DNA of 64,000 nucleotides. Source: Dactylosporangium vinaceum. GTDB taxonomy: Bacteria; Actinomycetota; Actinomycetes; Mycobacteriales; Micromonosporaceae. The position numbers were made by a program, and so were the translations under genes. The DNA lies in contig NZ_CP061913.1 in assembly GCF_019904175.1 (NCBI RefSeq), positions 7,564,001-7,628,000 of the forward strand, given 5' to 3'. The notes beneath the pieces were generated by a model. That model saw only the letters and a list, made by a program, of their open reading frames with translations. It searched no databases and was not told the origin of the DNA. This document shows, piece after piece, positions 44,900-54,272 of this stretch (its first letter is position 1; the number at the start of each line of letters is the position of its first letter).

Positions 44900-46393
44900 C
44901 TATTCGTCGATGCGCTGGCCGCCGACCGAGACGGCGGTCAGCGGCGTGGCCACGTGCTCGAGGGACTTGCCCTCGGCGTCCACGCCGAGGAACACCTCGA
45001 CCAGACCACCGATGATCATGACGGCGGCCCCGATGAGGTACCCGATGAACAGCTGCCCCGGGTCGGTGCCCTCGCCGATCAGCCAGCCGTAGAAGATCGG
45101 GCCGATGGCGCCGAAGCACTGGGCGATCGCGAAGAACACCGCGATGGCCTGGGCCCGGATCTCCAGCGGGAAGATCTCGGAGACGGTGAGGTACGCCGAG
45201 CTCGCCCCCGCCGAGGCGAAGAAGAAGATGACGCACCAGGCGAGCGTCTGCGTGAACGCGTTGAGGATGCCGGCGTCGAACATCCAGGCCGAGATCGCCA
45301 GCAGGACCCCGGACAGGATGTAGGTGCCGGCGATCATCTTGCGCCGCCCGATGGTGTCGAAGAGGTGCCCGAGCAGCAGCGGCCCGGCCAGGTTGCCCAC
45401 GGCGAAGGCGATCAGGTAGATCGGGGTCTTCTCCGCGTCGACGTGGTAGAACTTCGACAGCACGAGCGTGTAGGTGAAGAAGATCGCGTTGTACAGGAAC
45501 GACTGCGTGATCATCAGCGAGGCCGACAGCGTCGAGCGGGCCGGCAGCTTCGTGAACAGCACCTTGATCAGCGCAAGGTAGCCGTGCCCGGAGGCGGGCT
45601 TGACCTCGATGGCGTCGCGGTCGTCGACCGGGGCGAGGGTCTGCCCGGAGCGCTCGACGTCGCCCTCGATCTGCTGGATCGCCTCTTCGGCCTCCCGCTC
45701 ACGGCCGTGCATGATCAGCCAGCGCGGGCTCTCCGGCAGGTGCCGGCGCAGGTTCCAGATGAGCAGGCCGATGATCGGGCCGATCAGGAAGCCCAGCCGC
45801 CAGGAGATGTTCAGCGAGATGTGGTTGAGCAGCACGTAGGTGCCGAGCGTGCCGATGATGGCGCCGCCCCAGTAGGTGCCGTTCACGCCGATGTCGACGC
45901 GGCCGCGGTACTTGGCCGGCATCATCTCGTCGATCGCGGAGTTGATCGCGGCGTATTCGCCGCCGATGCCGGCTCCGGCGATGAACCTCGTCAGGTAGAG
46001 GAAGACCAGGCCGAAGGCGTCGTTGCCCCAGGTCAGCGCCGTGAGGGCGTTGCCGGCCAGGTAGACGCCGAGGGTCACGACGAAGAGGTTCTTGCGGCCG
46101 AGGGCGTCGGAGAGCCGGCCGAAGAGCAGCGCGCCGAAGACCTCGCCGAGCAGGTAGACGGTGGCGATGGCGCCGACCTGCGTGCTGGAGAGCCCGAGGG
46201 TCTCCTGCTTGTTCAGCACGGCCCCGACGGCGCTGGCGATGGTGATCTCGAGGCCGTCGAGCACCCAGGCGGTGCCCAGGGCGATCACCATGCGGGTATG
46301 GAACGGCGCCCACGTCAGGCGGTCGATCCGGGCGGGGATCAGACTTCGGATGACCCCGCCGGTCGAGGCCGATGCGGATTGCGTGTCAGCCAA
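44900..46393 (-). CDS. MFS transporter, sugar-porter type
   Basis: A 497-residue protein with 12 predicted transmembrane helices. It shows the family landmarks FGRLSDALGRKN after helix 2, an acidic GGEYAAINSAIDEM block after helix 4, PESPRWL before the central loop, and DTIGRRKM after helix 8. These fit sugar/organic acid-proton symporters. The TTG start at 46393 has GGGAGG six bases upstream, so it is well supported despite the rare codon. It diverges from the GH64 glucanase gene across 186 bases holding a LacI-type palindrome, so it may import glucan breakdown products. Confidence 0.88.
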   Translation of the reverse strand: MADTQSASASTGGVIRSLIPARIDRLTWAPFHTRMVIALGTAWVLDGLEITIASAVGAVLNKQETLGLSSTQVGAIATVYLLGEVFGALLFGRLSDALGRKNLFVVTLGVYLAGNALTALTWGNDAFGLVFLYLTRFIAGAGIGGEYAAINSAIDEMMPAKYRGRVDIGVNGTYWGGAIIGTLGTYVLLNHISLNISWRLGFLIGPIIGLLIWNLRRHLPESPRWLIMHGREREAEEAIQQIEGDVERSGQTLAPVDDRDAIEVKPASGHGYLALIKVLFTKLPARSTLSASLMITQSFLYNAIFFTYTLVLSKFYHVDAEKTPIYLIAFAVGNLAGPLLLGHLFDTIGRRKMIAGTYILSGVLLAISAWMFDAGILNAFTQTLAWCVIFFFASAGASSAYLTVSEIFPLEIRAQAIAVFFAIAQCFGAIGPIFYGWLIGEGTDPGQLFIGYLIGAAVMIIGGLVEVFLGVDAEGKSLEHVATPLTAVSVGGQRIDE

Positions 46394-46516
46394 TGTGCAC
46401 CTCCCAGGCGCCTTGGGGACGACGATGTGCCCCTCTGCGACAGCACCTTCCCGCTGGGTCAGACATCAAAACCCACCACTTGACGACGGCCGCCCTCCTG
46501 GACGACCCTCTCACTG

Positions 46517-46530
46517 AGAGAGCGCTCTCT
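46517..46530. promoter_or_regulatory. LacI-type palindromic operator between MFS and glucanase genes
   Basis: AGAGAGCGCTCTCT is a perfect 14-bp palindrome with the central CG typical of LacI-family operators, and resembles the CebR-type site TGGGAGCGCTCCCA of actinomycete cellobiose control. It lies 49 bases before the glucanase ATG and 123 bases before the MFS start, so it could govern either or both. No LacI gene is adjacent; the only one in the window (62932) has a different predicted site. Confidence 0.55.
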
Positions 46531-46579
46531 TCCGCCATCCCTCCGCCGACGCCCCAACCACGTCTAAGGAGCAGTTCCC

Positions 46580-48337
46580 ATGCTCATCAGAAAGCGCCTG
46601 CTCGTGAGCGCGCTCTCCGTAGCGGCCGTCATAGCCGGCTACGCGGCGTTCACCCTGGGCAGTGCCAGCGCCGCCAGCACCCTGCTGTCCCAGGGCCGGC
46701 CGACCACCGCCTCATCGACGGAGAACGCCGGCACGCCCGCCGCGGCCGCCACCGACGGCAACACCGCCACCCGCTGGTCCAGCGCGTTCAGCGATCCGCA
46801 GTGGATTCAGGTCGACCTGGGCCAGAGCGCCACCGTCGACCAGGTCGTGCTCAACTGGGAGGCCGCCTACGCGAAGTCCTTCCAGGTCCAGACCTCGGCC
46901 GACGGCACGGCCTGGACGAACGTCTACAGCACGACGACCGGCACCGGCGGCGTGCAGACGCTCAACGTCTCCGGCACCGGCCGCTACGTGCGCGTGAACG
47001 CCACGGCCCGCGGCACCGCCTACGGCTACTCGCTGTGGGAGTTCCAGGTCTTCGGCACGCTCGGCGGCGGCTCCTGCGGCACGTCGAACTACGCCCAGGG
47101 CAAGCCCGCGACCGCCTCGTCGACGGAGAACGCCGCCAGCCCGGCCGCGGCCGCGTTCGACGGCAACACCGGCACCCGCTGGTCAAGCGCGTTCACCGAC
47201 CCCCAGTGGATCCAGGTGGACCTCGGCGCCACCGCCACCGTCTGCGGCATCGACCTCACCTGGGAGGCCGCGTACGGCAAGGCGTTCTCGATCCAGACGT
47301 CAGCGAACGGCACGACCTGGACGAGCATCTACAGCACGACCAGCGGCGCGGGCGGGGTGGCGCACCTGACCGTCTCGGGCTCCGGGCGCTACGTGCGGAT
47401 GTACGGCACGGCCCGCGGCACCGCCTACGGCTACTCGCTGTACGAGTTCGGCGTGCGCGTCTCGGCCGCCACGCCGCCCCCGCCGACGAGCAACCCGCCG
47501 ACCAGCCCGCCGCCCCCGGACCAGTTCTGGGGCGACACCGCCGGCATCCCGGCCGCCCAGAACGTCGTCATGGTGAAGGTGCTCAACCGGACCAACGGCC
47601 GCTACCCGGACAGCCAGGTCTACTGGAGCTTCAACGGCCAGACCCACTCGATCGCCGAGCAGCCGTACCTCGACATGCCCGCCAACAGCGCCGGCCGGAT
47701 GTACTTCTACGTGGGCCAGCCCGGCGGCCAGTACTTCGACTTCATCGAGTTCACCGTCGGCGCCGCGGTGTTCAACGGCAACACGACACGGGTCGACGCG
47801 TTCGGCCTGAAGATCGCGATGCGGCTGCACGCCAAGGACGGCTACGACGTCCAGGTCGGTGAGGACTACCAGACCTTCACCGAGTCGCGGGAGGCGACAT
47901 TCGCCAAGTTCATCGCCGAGGTCCCGCCGGAGTTCCGGGTGCTCGCCCAGTCGCAGGCGCCGTACCGGATCATCGCCCCGGGCAGCGACCCGACCTTCCG
48001 GGCCGGGGGCGTGAACCAGGGCTACTTCACCGCCTACGCCCAGCAGTTCGGCATCAACGCCGCCACCTCCGACATCTTCGGCTGCGCCGGGGTCCTGGCC
48101 AACGACTCCGGCAACTGCTCCGCGCTCAACCGGCACGTCCGGCAGCTGCCGCAGTCGGACTGGTCGACGCCGAGCCTGTACTACCAGGCGGCGCCGGCGA
48201 ACTACTACGCGAAGTTCTGGCACGACCACGCCATCGGCAAGCTCGCGTACGGCTTCCCCTACGACGACTACGCGGGCCAGTCCTCGTTCGTGTCCCACGG
48301 CAACCCGCAGTACCTCCTCGTCGCCGTGGGTTTCTGA
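46580..48337 (+). CDS. Secreted GH64 beta-1,3-glucanase with two CBM32 domains
   Basis: The 585-residue protein has a signal peptide (1-31, ending SASA), two F5/8-type (CBM32) domains (about 33-160 and 165-298, each opening QGRPTTASSTEN or QGKPATASSTEN and holding RWSSAF.DPQWIQVDLG), a Pro-rich linker, and a C-terminal domain of the GH64 beta-1,3-glucanase type (about 320-585; VMVKVLNRTNGRYPDSQVYWSF at its start). GH64 enzymes release laminari-oligosaccharides from curdlan-like glucans, such as fungal walls. The two CBM32 copies are close repeats at the DNA level too, suggesting a recent duplication. Upstream is a LacI-type palindrome. Confidence 0.9.
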   Translation: MLIRKRLLVSALSVAAVIAGYAAFTLGSASAASTLLSQGRPTTASSTENAGTPAAAATDGNTATRWSSAFSDPQWIQVDLGQSATVDQVVLNWEAAYAKSFQVQTSADGTAWTNVYSTTTGTGGVQTLNVSGTGRYVRVNATARGTAYGYSLWEFQVFGTLGGGSCGTSNYAQGKPATASSTENAASPAAAAFDGNTGTRWSSAFTDPQWIQVDLGATATVCGIDLTWEAAYGKAFSIQTSANGTTWTSIYSTTSGAGGVAHLTVSGSGRYVRMYGTARGTAYGYSLYEFGVRVSAATPPPPTSNPPTSPPPPDQFWGDTAGIPAAQNVVMVKVLNRTNGRYPDSQVYWSFNGQTHSIAEQPYLDMPANSAGRMYFYVGQPGGQYFDFIEFTVGAAVFNGNTTRVDAFGLKIAMRLHAKDGYDVQVGEDYQTFTESREATFAKFIAEVPPEFRVLAQSQAPYRIIAPGSDPTFRAGGVNQGYFTAYAQQFGINAATSDIFGCAGVLANDSGNCSALNRHVRQLPQSDWSTPSLYYQAAPANYYAKFWHDHAIGKLAYGFPYDDYAGQSSFVSHGNPQYLLVAVGF

Positions 48338-48345
48338 CCGCCGAT

Positions 48346-48375
48346 TTGTTCAACCCAGATTTATCAGTTTACCTT
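48346..48375 (+). promoter_or_regulatory. Candidate promoter giving a leaderless MarR transcript
   Basis: TTGTTC (48346-48351), 18 bases, then TACCTT (48370-48375; TAnnnT form). The predicted start of transcription would fall at or near 48382, the A of the marR ATG. No ribosome binding site precedes that ATG, which fits a leaderless message, common in actinobacteria. Prediction by eye. Confidence 0.4.
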
Positions 48376-48381
48376 TACTAC

Positions 48382-48804
48382 ATGCACGTTGAAGGTATCG
48401 CGGCCAGCCTGCAGATCTCGGTCGGCAGGCTGGTCCGGCGGCTGCGGCAGACCCACGCCCCCGGCGAGCTGACCCTGTCGGAGGCGTCGGTCCTCTCCCG
48501 CCTCGACCGTGGCGGCCCGGCGGCCCCCGGCGAGCTGGCCGGTGACGAGCGGGTCAAGCCGCAGGCCATGGGGACCACGCTGCAGGCCATGGAGCAGCGC
48601 GGCCTGGTCAGCCGCTCCCCCGACCCGAACGACGGCCGCCGTGTCCTCATGGCCATCACCGACGAGGGCCGCCACCTGCTCACCGACCGCCGCTCGGTGA
48701 AGATCCAGGCCCTGACCCAGGCGATCGGCCGCCTCACCGACGCGGAGCGCGAGTCGCTCGTCGAGGCCGCCCGGATCCTCGACAAGCTGGCGGAGCAGCT
48801 GTGA
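48382..48804 (+). CDS. MarR-family transcriptional regulator
   Basis: A 140-residue winged-helix protein: helices 1-2 around VGRLVRRLRQ, the HTH region LTLSEASVLSRLDRGGPAAPGELAGDERVKPQAMGTTLQAMEQRGLVSR and the wing PDPNDGRRVLMAITDEG. Start is ATG 48382, without ribosome binding site (see promoter entry); earlier in-frame codons lie within the promoter. Its stop overlaps the start of the DHA2 pump gene (GTGA at 48801-48804), so the pair forms a typical MarR-regulated efflux operon, presumably derepressed by a toxic ligand. Confidence 0.92.
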   Translation: MHVEGIAASLQISVGRLVRRLRQTHAPGELTLSEASVLSRLDRGGPAAPGELAGDERVKPQAMGTTLQAMEQRGLVSRSPDPNDGRRVLMAITDEGRHLLTDRRSVKIQALTQAIGRLTDAERESLVEAARILDKLAEQL

Positions 48805-50498
48805 CCGCCGCCCAGAAAGCCGACGTCGAGGACGTGGCCGGCAAGCCGGACAACTACAAGTGGATCGCGCTGTCGAACACCACGCTCGGCATGCTCATGG
48901 CCACCATCGACGGCTCGATCGTCATCATCTCGCTGCCCGCCATCTTCCGCGGCATCGGCCTCGACCCCCTGGCGCCCGGCAACATCGGCTACCTGCTGTG
49001 GATGATCATGGGGTACCTGCTCGTGTCGGCGGTGCTGGTCGTGGCCCTCGGCCGGCTCGGCGACATGTTCGGGCGCGTCCGGATGTACAACCGCGGCTTC
49101 CTGATCTTCGCCGTGGCCTCGGTGGCGCTGTCCTTCGACCCGTTCCACGCGGGTGGCGGGGCGATGTGGCTCATCGGCTGGCGGATCGTGCAGGCGTTCG
49201 GCGGGGCGATGCTCACCGCCAACTCGGCGGCCATCCTCACCGACGCGTTCCCGGCCCGCCAGCGCGGCATGGCGCTGGGCATCAACCAGATCACGGCCCT
49301 GGCCGGGCAGTTCCTCGGGCTGCTGCTCGGCGGGGTCCTGGCCGCGATCGACTGGCGGGCCGTGTTCTGGGTAAGCGTGCCGGTCGGCGTGGTCGGCACG
49401 ATCTGGTCCTACCGCAGCCTGCGCGAGACCGGCGAGCGGCACCGCGCGTCGGTCGACTGGCTCGGCAACGTCACGTTCGCCGCCGGCACGCTGCTAATCC
49501 TGGCCTCCATGACGTACGGCATCCAGCCCTACGGCGGGCACCCGACCGGCTGGACCAGCCCGCGCGTGCTCGGCGGGATCGGCCTCGGCGTGCTGCTGCT
49601 CATCGGGTTCGTGATCGTCGAGTCGCGCATCGCGCAGCCGATGTTCCAGCTCGGGCTGTTCAAGATCCGGGCCTTCGCGGCCGGCAACCTGGCCGCGCTG
49701 CTGGTGGCGATCGCCCGCGGCGGCATGCAGTTCATGCTCATCATCTGGCTGCAGGGCATCTGGCTGCCGCTGCACGGCTACAGGTTCGAGGACACGCCGC
49801 TGTGGGCCGGCATCTTCATGCTGCCGCTCACCGTCGGGTTCCTGCTGGCCGGGCCGGTCAGCGGCTATCTCTCCGACCGCTTCGGCGCCCGCCTGTTCTC
49901 CACCGTCGGCCTGGTGCTCACCGCGGCCGCGTTCGCCGGGCTCCTGGCCATCCCGATCGACTTCGCGTATCCGGTGTTCGCCCTGCTCCTGCTGCTCAGC
50001 GGGCTCGGCCAGGGCATGTTCTCGGCCCCGAACACGTCGGCCATCATGAGCAGCGTCCCGGCCGGCCAGCGGGGCGTGGCCTCGGGGATGCGCAGCACGT
50101 TCCAGAACGCGGGCACGTCCCTGTCGATCGGCGTGTTCTTCTCGCTCATGGTCGTCGGCCTCGCCCGCGCGCTGCCGGAGACCCTCGCGAGCGGGCTCAC
50201 GGCCCAGGGGGTGCACCCACCCGTGGCCTCGTCGGTGGCGTCGCTCCCTCCGGTGAGCACTCTGTTCGCGGCGTTCCTGGGCAGCAACCCGGTCGAGCAC
50301 CTGCTGGCGCCGTTCGGGGTGCTGCCCACGCTGCCGCCCGCCAACACGGCGACGCTGACCGGCCACGAGTTCTTCCCGAACCTCATCGCCCAGCCGTTCC
50401 ACGACGGCCTGGTCGTGGTGTTCGGCGCGGCGACGCTCATGACGCTGCTGGCCGCGGTCGCCTCGGCGTCCCGGGGCCGGCACGTGCCCGCCGCCTAG
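48801..50498 (+). CDS. DHA2-family MFS multidrug efflux pump
   Basis: A 565-residue protein with 14 predicted helices, the DHA2 (EmrB/QacA) type. The motif GRLGDMFGRVRMYNRGF between helices 2 and 3 is motif A, and FWVSVPVGVVG and the early WMIMGYLLVSAVL (motif D1-like) fit drug-proton antiporters. It is translationally coupled to the MarR gene and so likely exports the compound that MarR senses. Its TAG stop shares a CTAG with the convergent ferredoxin stop. Confidence 0.9.
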   Translation: MTAAQKADVEDVAGKPDNYKWIALSNTTLGMLMATIDGSIVIISLPAIFRGIGLDPLAPGNIGYLLWMIMGYLLVSAVLVVALGRLGDMFGRVRMYNRGFLIFAVASVALSFDPFHAGGGAMWLIGWRIVQAFGGAMLTANSAAILTDAFPARQRGMALGINQITALAGQFLGLLLGGVLAAIDWRAVFWVSVPVGVVGTIWSYRSLRETGERHRASVDWLGNVTFAAGTLLILASMTYGIQPYGGHPTGWTSPRVLGGIGLGVLLLIGFVIVESRIAQPMFQLGLFKIRAFAAGNLAALLVAIARGGMQFMLIIWLQGIWLPLHGYRFEDTPLWAGIFMLPLTVGFLLAGPVSGYLSDRFGARLFSTVGLVLTAAAFAGLLAIPIDFAYPVFALLLLLSGLGQGMFSAPNTSAIMSSVPAGQRGVASGMRSTFQNAGTSLSIGVFFSLMVVGLARALPETLASGLTAQGVHPPVASSVASLPPVSTLFAAFLGSNPVEHLLAPFGVLPTLPPANTATLTGHEFFPNLIAQPFHDGLVVVFGAATLMTLLAAVASASRGRHVPAA

Positions 50499-50686
50499 TC
50501 GATGCTCAACGCCCCGGACGGGCAGCCCAGCACCGCCTGGCGCACCGTGTCGTGCTCCTGCTCGGGCGGCTCGGCCACGAGCACCACGACCACGGCGTCG
50601 TCCTCGCGCTGGTCGAACACCTCGGGCGCGTGCATCACGCACATGCCCGAGGCGACGCACACCGCGGTGTCGGCCCGGATCTTCAT
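50495..50686 (-). CDS. [3Fe-4S]/[4Fe-4S]-type ferredoxin, P450 partner
   Basis: A 63-residue ferredoxin with C10 (VCVASGMC), C16 and a late C55 in VLGCPSGAL. The spacing (CxxxxxC ... C-P) is that of the [3Fe-4S] ferredoxins that sit beside P450 genes in actinomycetes. Start ATG at 50686 overlaps the P450 stop (ATGA). It most likely feeds electrons to that P450; no reductase gene is present nearby. Confidence 0.88.
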   Translation of the reverse strand: MKIRADTAVCVASGMCVMHAPEVFDQREDDAVVVVLVAEPPEQEHDTVRQAVLGCPSGALSID

Positions 50687-51903
50687 CACCAGATCACCGG
50701 GACCTCGTCCAGGGCGCCGGTGAGCCGGTCGTCGTGGACCCGGATCTCGTCGACCCCGACCGCCAGGCGCAGGTCGGGGAAGCGGCGGATCAGGGCCGGG
50801 AACACCGTGCGCAGCTCGGTGCGGGCCAGGTTGGCGCCGATGCAGACGTGCGCCCCGTAGCCGAACGCGAGGTGCACGTTCGGCTTGCGGTCGACGTCGA
50901 AGCCGGCCGGGTCCGCGAACACCGAGTCGTCGCGGTTGGCCGCGCTGATGGAGATGACGACCGCATCGCCGCGGGCGATCGTGACGCCGCCGACCTCGAC
51001 GTCGTCGTGGGCGTAGCGCAGCAGGCCCAGCCCGCCGGGGGCGGTGATCCGCAGGATCTCCTCGACCGTGGCCGCCACCTGGCCGTCGGGGTCGGCCCGG
51101 AACCGGTCGCGGCGCTCCAGGTCGGCCAGCAGCAGCAGCGTGCCGAGGTCGATGCGGGTCGACGTGGTCTCGTGGCCGGCGAAGATGAGCCCGGCGGCCA
51201 GGCGGGCGACCTCGTCGTCGGTGAGCGTCGGGTCGGTCGTCTGCGCGGTGACGAGGTCGGAGATGACGTCCGGCGTCGGGTCCTTGCGCTTGGCCTCGGC
51301 CAGCCCCGAGGTGTACTCCCGGAACTCCCACATCGCCCGCTGCGCATCGGCCCCGCCGTCGATGCGGCCGATCCGGGTGGACAGGTCGCGGAAGCGGTGC
51401 CGGTCCTCCCAGGGCACGCCCAGCAGCTCGCAGATGACCAGGACGGGCAGCGGGAACGAGAGGTGGTCGTGCAGGTTCACCGGCGCGCCGGGGTTCGCGT
51501 CCCGGGCCGCCTGCATGTCGTCGAGGCAGCGCGTGGTCAGCTCCTCGATGCGGGTGCCGAGCCGGCGCATCCGGGCCGCCGAGAACGCCGGGGCGAGCAG
51601 CCGGCGCAGCCGGACGTGCTCGCGCTCCTCGGTCTCGAAGTCACCCATCGGGCCGTCCTGAATCGCGGCGTGGGTGATCCGCGACGCCTGCTCGGGCGCC
51701 GGATGGGAGCGGCCGAAGCGCTTGTCACCGAAGATCTGGCGGGCCTCGGCGTAGGCCGTGACCAGCCACGCCGGGTCCCCGGCCGGGGTGGTCACCAGCG
51801 TGATCGGGGCCTCACGGCGCAGCACGTCGTAGAGCGGGGCGATCTCGAGGATGTTGGGGCGGTCGAACGGCAGCCGCGGGGCCGCCTCCGTCGTCGCGGT
51901 CAT
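50686..51903 (-). CDS. Cytochrome P450 (ferredoxin-coupled)
   Basis: The 405-residue protein has the heme loop [18 protein letters not shown] with C354, the I-helix FAGHETTST and the K-helix ExxR in EEILRIT. Its ATG at 51903 has GGGAGAGG upstream. It is translationally coupled to the ferredoxin gene. Similar P450-ferredoxin pairs in actinomycetes (CYP105/107-like) oxidise xenobiotics or secondary metabolites. A 16-bp inverted repeat lies 23 bases before the start, a likely repressor site. The adjacent convergent MarR-efflux operon may belong to the same detoxification response. Confidence 0.95.
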   Translation of the reverse strand: MTATTEAAPRLPFDRPNILEIAPLYDVLRREAPITLVTTPAGDPAWLVTAYAEARQIFGDKRFGRSHPAPEQASRITHAAIQDGPMGDFETEEREHVRLRRLLAPAFSAARMRRLGTRIEELTTRCLDDMQAARDANPGAPVNLHDHLSFPLPVLVICELLGVPWEDRHRFRDLSTRIGRIDGGADAQRAMWEFREYTSGLAEAKRKDPTPDVISDLVTAQTTDPTLTDDEVARLAAGLIFAGHETTSTRIDLGTLLLLADLERRDRFRADPDGQVAATVEEILRITAPGGLGLLRYAHDDVEVGGVTIARGDAVVISISAANRDDSVFADPAGFDVDRKPNVHLAFGYGAHVCIGANLARTELRTVFPALIRRFPDLRLAVGVDEIRVHDDRLTGALDEVPVIW

Positions 51904-51925
51904 GAGGCCTCTCCCGATGGACGGT

Positions 51926-51941
51926 ATCGACTAAAGTCGAT
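51926..51941. promoter_or_regulatory. Inverted repeat, candidate operator of the P450-ferredoxin operon
   Basis: ATCGACT and AGTCGAT, seven-base arms around AA (51926-51941), lying 23-38 bases before the P450 ATG. The form ATCGACTAAAGTCGAT suits a MarR- or TetR-type dimer. No regulator gene is adjacent except marR at 48382. Confidence 0.5.
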
Positions 51942-51982
51942 CAGACACTACCACGGGTCACACAACATCATCATAACGTGAC

Positions 51983-52013
51983 GGCCCCACCATCCGAAGT
52001 GGACGATGGGGCC
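51983..52013 (-). terminator. Transcription terminator of the secreted peptidase gene
   Basis: A 13-bp stem (51983-51995 with 52001-52013; GGCCCC pairs with GGGGCC) with two mismatches and a five-base loop, 21 bases beyond the peptidase stop. Its GC-rich stem and place at the end of a gene make it a good intrinsic terminator candidate, again without a U-run. Confidence 0.55.
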
Positions 52014-52034
52014 GCCGCGCGGGAGCGAACGTCG

Positions 52035-54272
52035 TTACGCCCCGCCGCCACCGGGCTGGGTGACACCGTTCACCGTGAGGGTGTACGGCGCGTACTGCTG
52101 GACCTGCTCCGTCGGCTCGTCGTAGGCCACGACGGCCACGACCTTCGGGAACAGCGACAGCAGCGCCAGCTGGATCCAGTTGAGCGCGATGTTCTTCTGG
52201 CCGTTGAACTCGAACTGCCAGGCGAACGCGTGCTGCTCGTCGATGCCGATGAGCTTCACGTTGTAGTTCTTCACCACGATCGGGCGCACCTGGGTCGGCG
52301 ACTTGAACGGCGCCAGGCTGGAGCCGTCGCTGATCAGGGTGTCGCCGACCTTGACGTCGTCGATCTTGAGACCGCCCTCGCTGGTGCCGCCGTCACTGAC
52401 GTAACGGAACGACAGCAGGATCGACTTGCCGGCGTAGGCCGACAGGTCGAACGAGTGCGGCTCGAAGCCGGTCGTGGTGCCGTTGAGGCCGGGCCCGAGC
52501 GGACCGGCGACGGTCTTGTCGCCGGCGATCGAGGTGTACGTGGCGCCGCCGTCGGTCGAGACCTGGACGTAACCGTAGTCGTACGTGGCCTCCGCGCCGT
52601 ACTTCGCGAGGAAGGTCAGCGTCGGGTTGGTGGCCGGCACGGTCACCGAGGTGACCGCGGAGACGTCCAGGTTGTCCTCGTTGCCGGAGAACAGCACCGA
52701 GTTGCCCGGCCGGTCCGGGTCGTCAGTGGCAAGTGTCCACGCCAGCGGCGCCACCGGCAGGGTGTCCACGCCGCTGAACTTCAGCGAGCGCAGGTCCTTG
52801 CCGGCGATGGGCTGGCCGTTCTTCTGCAGCAGCACGTAGTCGGCGCCGTTGGGAGCCGCACCGGGCACGCTGTAGGACTGCGGGTTGGCCAGGTTCACCG
52901 TGGAGCGCAGGGTCTTCGACGTGACCTTGCGCTTGTCGGCGCCGAGGACGATGCCCCACTGCGAGTCGCCGACGATCCGGTCCAGCAGGACCATGCTCTG
53001 GTAGTCGTGCAGGACCGAGTAGAAGTCCTTGGCCCCCTTGGCCTTCACGGCGGCCTCGACGCTCGGGATGCCCTGCAGGGCGCCGTCGCGGTGCAGCCGC
53101 GTGATGATGTCCAGGCCGAAGTGGTCGTAGAGGTACGTCACCAGCTCGTACGCATTGCCGTAGTCGGCGAGGATGCTGCTGCTGGTGCCGCCCTCACCCC
53201 AGAGGTTGAGCGAGTTCTGCGCCCCGCCGCAGTCGCGGGTGTTCGGGTTGTAGGGCGTCTGGACGATGCCCCAGCCCTGGAAGCAGTTCACGTGGCTGTC
53301 GTTGCCGAACTCGTCGATCTTCTTGGTGGTGTCGACGTAGCCGGTGAGCGTCTGCGCGAAGTCGGACAGACCCTCGTTGAGCCACACGCCCTCGTTCGAG
53401 TCCTGGTAGGACTCGAGGAGGTGCTGCCACTCGTGCGCGAACGTGCCCTCGTAGGTGTTGGGCCGGGCCGGCCGGCTGACGCAGACGTCCGACGACGGGT
53501 TGTCCGGCGGGTTGTCACCCGTGCGGTGCTGCCAGTCGTAGACGTCGATCGTCATGACGTTGCGGTCGAAGTAGTCGTCGAGCGCCTCGGAGAAGAAGCC
53601 CGCCGTGTAGCTCGCCGCCGCCGGGAAGTTGTAGTAGTTCGCGTCCCGGATGTTGTCGACGAGCGCGACCGTCTTGTCCCCGCCGCCCGTGTAGACACCG
53701 CCGTTGCCGTTCTTGTCCGGACCCAGGATGGCGTGCGTGCCGTCCCGGCTCACCGGCGTGCTGAAGGTGGCGGTCTCCTTCGGGTACATGTTGGTGTCGA
53801 ACTCCTGGATGAAGCTCGCCACCTGAGCGTCGGTCACGTCGGTGGTGCCCGCCACCTGGTTGCGGCAGTCACCGGCGGGGAACGCCCGGTCGACGGCGAC
53901 CCACAGCTCGATCTTCTGGCCGACCCCGCGCAGGACGTAGTCCTTGCGGTAGTTGCGGCCGAGCTGGCTGTCGGAGCCCAGCCATTGCCGGACGGTGCCG
54001 ACCGGCGGGGTGTCGGCCGCGGCGAGCGTCGAGCGCTTCTGCGCCGTCTGCTTGCCCTGCTGGCCGAGCCCCTGGTTCATGTCCACGACCTTGCCGTCCA
54101 GCGTCAGGATCGGCCGGGACAGCCCCTTCTGGGCCTCCCCGGACGAGTCGCTGACGGGGGCCTTCGCCGGGGCCTTTGCGGGGGCCGCGAACGCCGACGA
54201 CGTCGGCAGCGCGACGAGCACCGGGATGGCCAGGGCGACGGCCGTGGCTGCGGCCAGGCCTTTTCTTGCCAT
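52035..54272 (-). CDS. Secreted zinc metallopeptidase (gluzincin-type)
   Basis: The 745-residue protein has a signal peptide (1-30, ending AFAA) and an Ala/Pro/Lys-rich spacer. The catalytic site is FAHEWQHLLESYQ (H280, E281, H284) with a downstream NEGLSDFAQ (E300), the third zinc ligand pattern of gluzincins such as M4/M6-like exopeptidases and immune inhibitor A. The last 200 residues form beta-sandwich domains (FDLSAYAGKSILLSFRYVSDGG). GGAGG four bases before the ATG at 54272 fixes the start. It is a second extracellular protease in this window, different in family from the one at 25972. Confidence 0.88.
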   Translation of the reverse strand: MARKGLAAATAVALAIPVLVALPTSSAFAAPAKAPAKAPVSDSSGEAQKGLSRPILTLDGKVVDMNQGLGQQGKQTAQKRSTLAAADTPPVGTVRQWLGSDSQLGRNYRKDYVLRGVGQKIELWVAVDRAFPAGDCRNQVAGTTDVTDAQVASFIQEFDTNMYPKETATFSTPVSRDGTHAILGPDKNGNGGVYTGGGDKTVALVDNIRDANYYNFPAAASYTAGFFSEALDDYFDRNVMTIDVYDWQHRTGDNPPDNPSSDVCVSRPARPNTYEGTFAHEWQHLLESYQDSNEGVWLNEGLSDFAQTLTGYVDTTKKIDEFGNDSHVNCFQGWGIVQTPYNPNTRDCGGAQNSLNLWGEGGTSSSILADYGNAYELVTYLYDHFGLDIITRLHRDGALQGIPSVEAAVKAKGAKDFYSVLHDYQSMVLLDRIVGDSQWGIVLGADKRKVTSKTLRSTVNLANPQSYSVPGAAPNGADYVLLQKNGQPIAGKDLRSLKFSGVDTLPVAPLAWTLATDDPDRPGNSVLFSGNEDNLDVSAVTSVTVPATNPTLTFLAKYGAEATYDYGYVQVSTDGGATYTSIAGDKTVAGPLGPGLNGTTTGFEPHSFDLSAYAGKSILLSFRYVSDGGTSEGGLKIDDVKVGDTLISDGSSLAPFKSPTQVRPIVVKNYNVKLIGIDEQHAFAWQFEFNGQKNIALNWIQLALLSLFPKVVAVVAYDEPTEQVQQYAPYTLTVNGVTQPGGGGA

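Noticed and set aside
41980-52000. Natural-product cluster suggested by two P450 genes
   Set aside because: No polyketide, peptide, terpene or RiPP core enzyme lies near; the genes sit in separate small operons.
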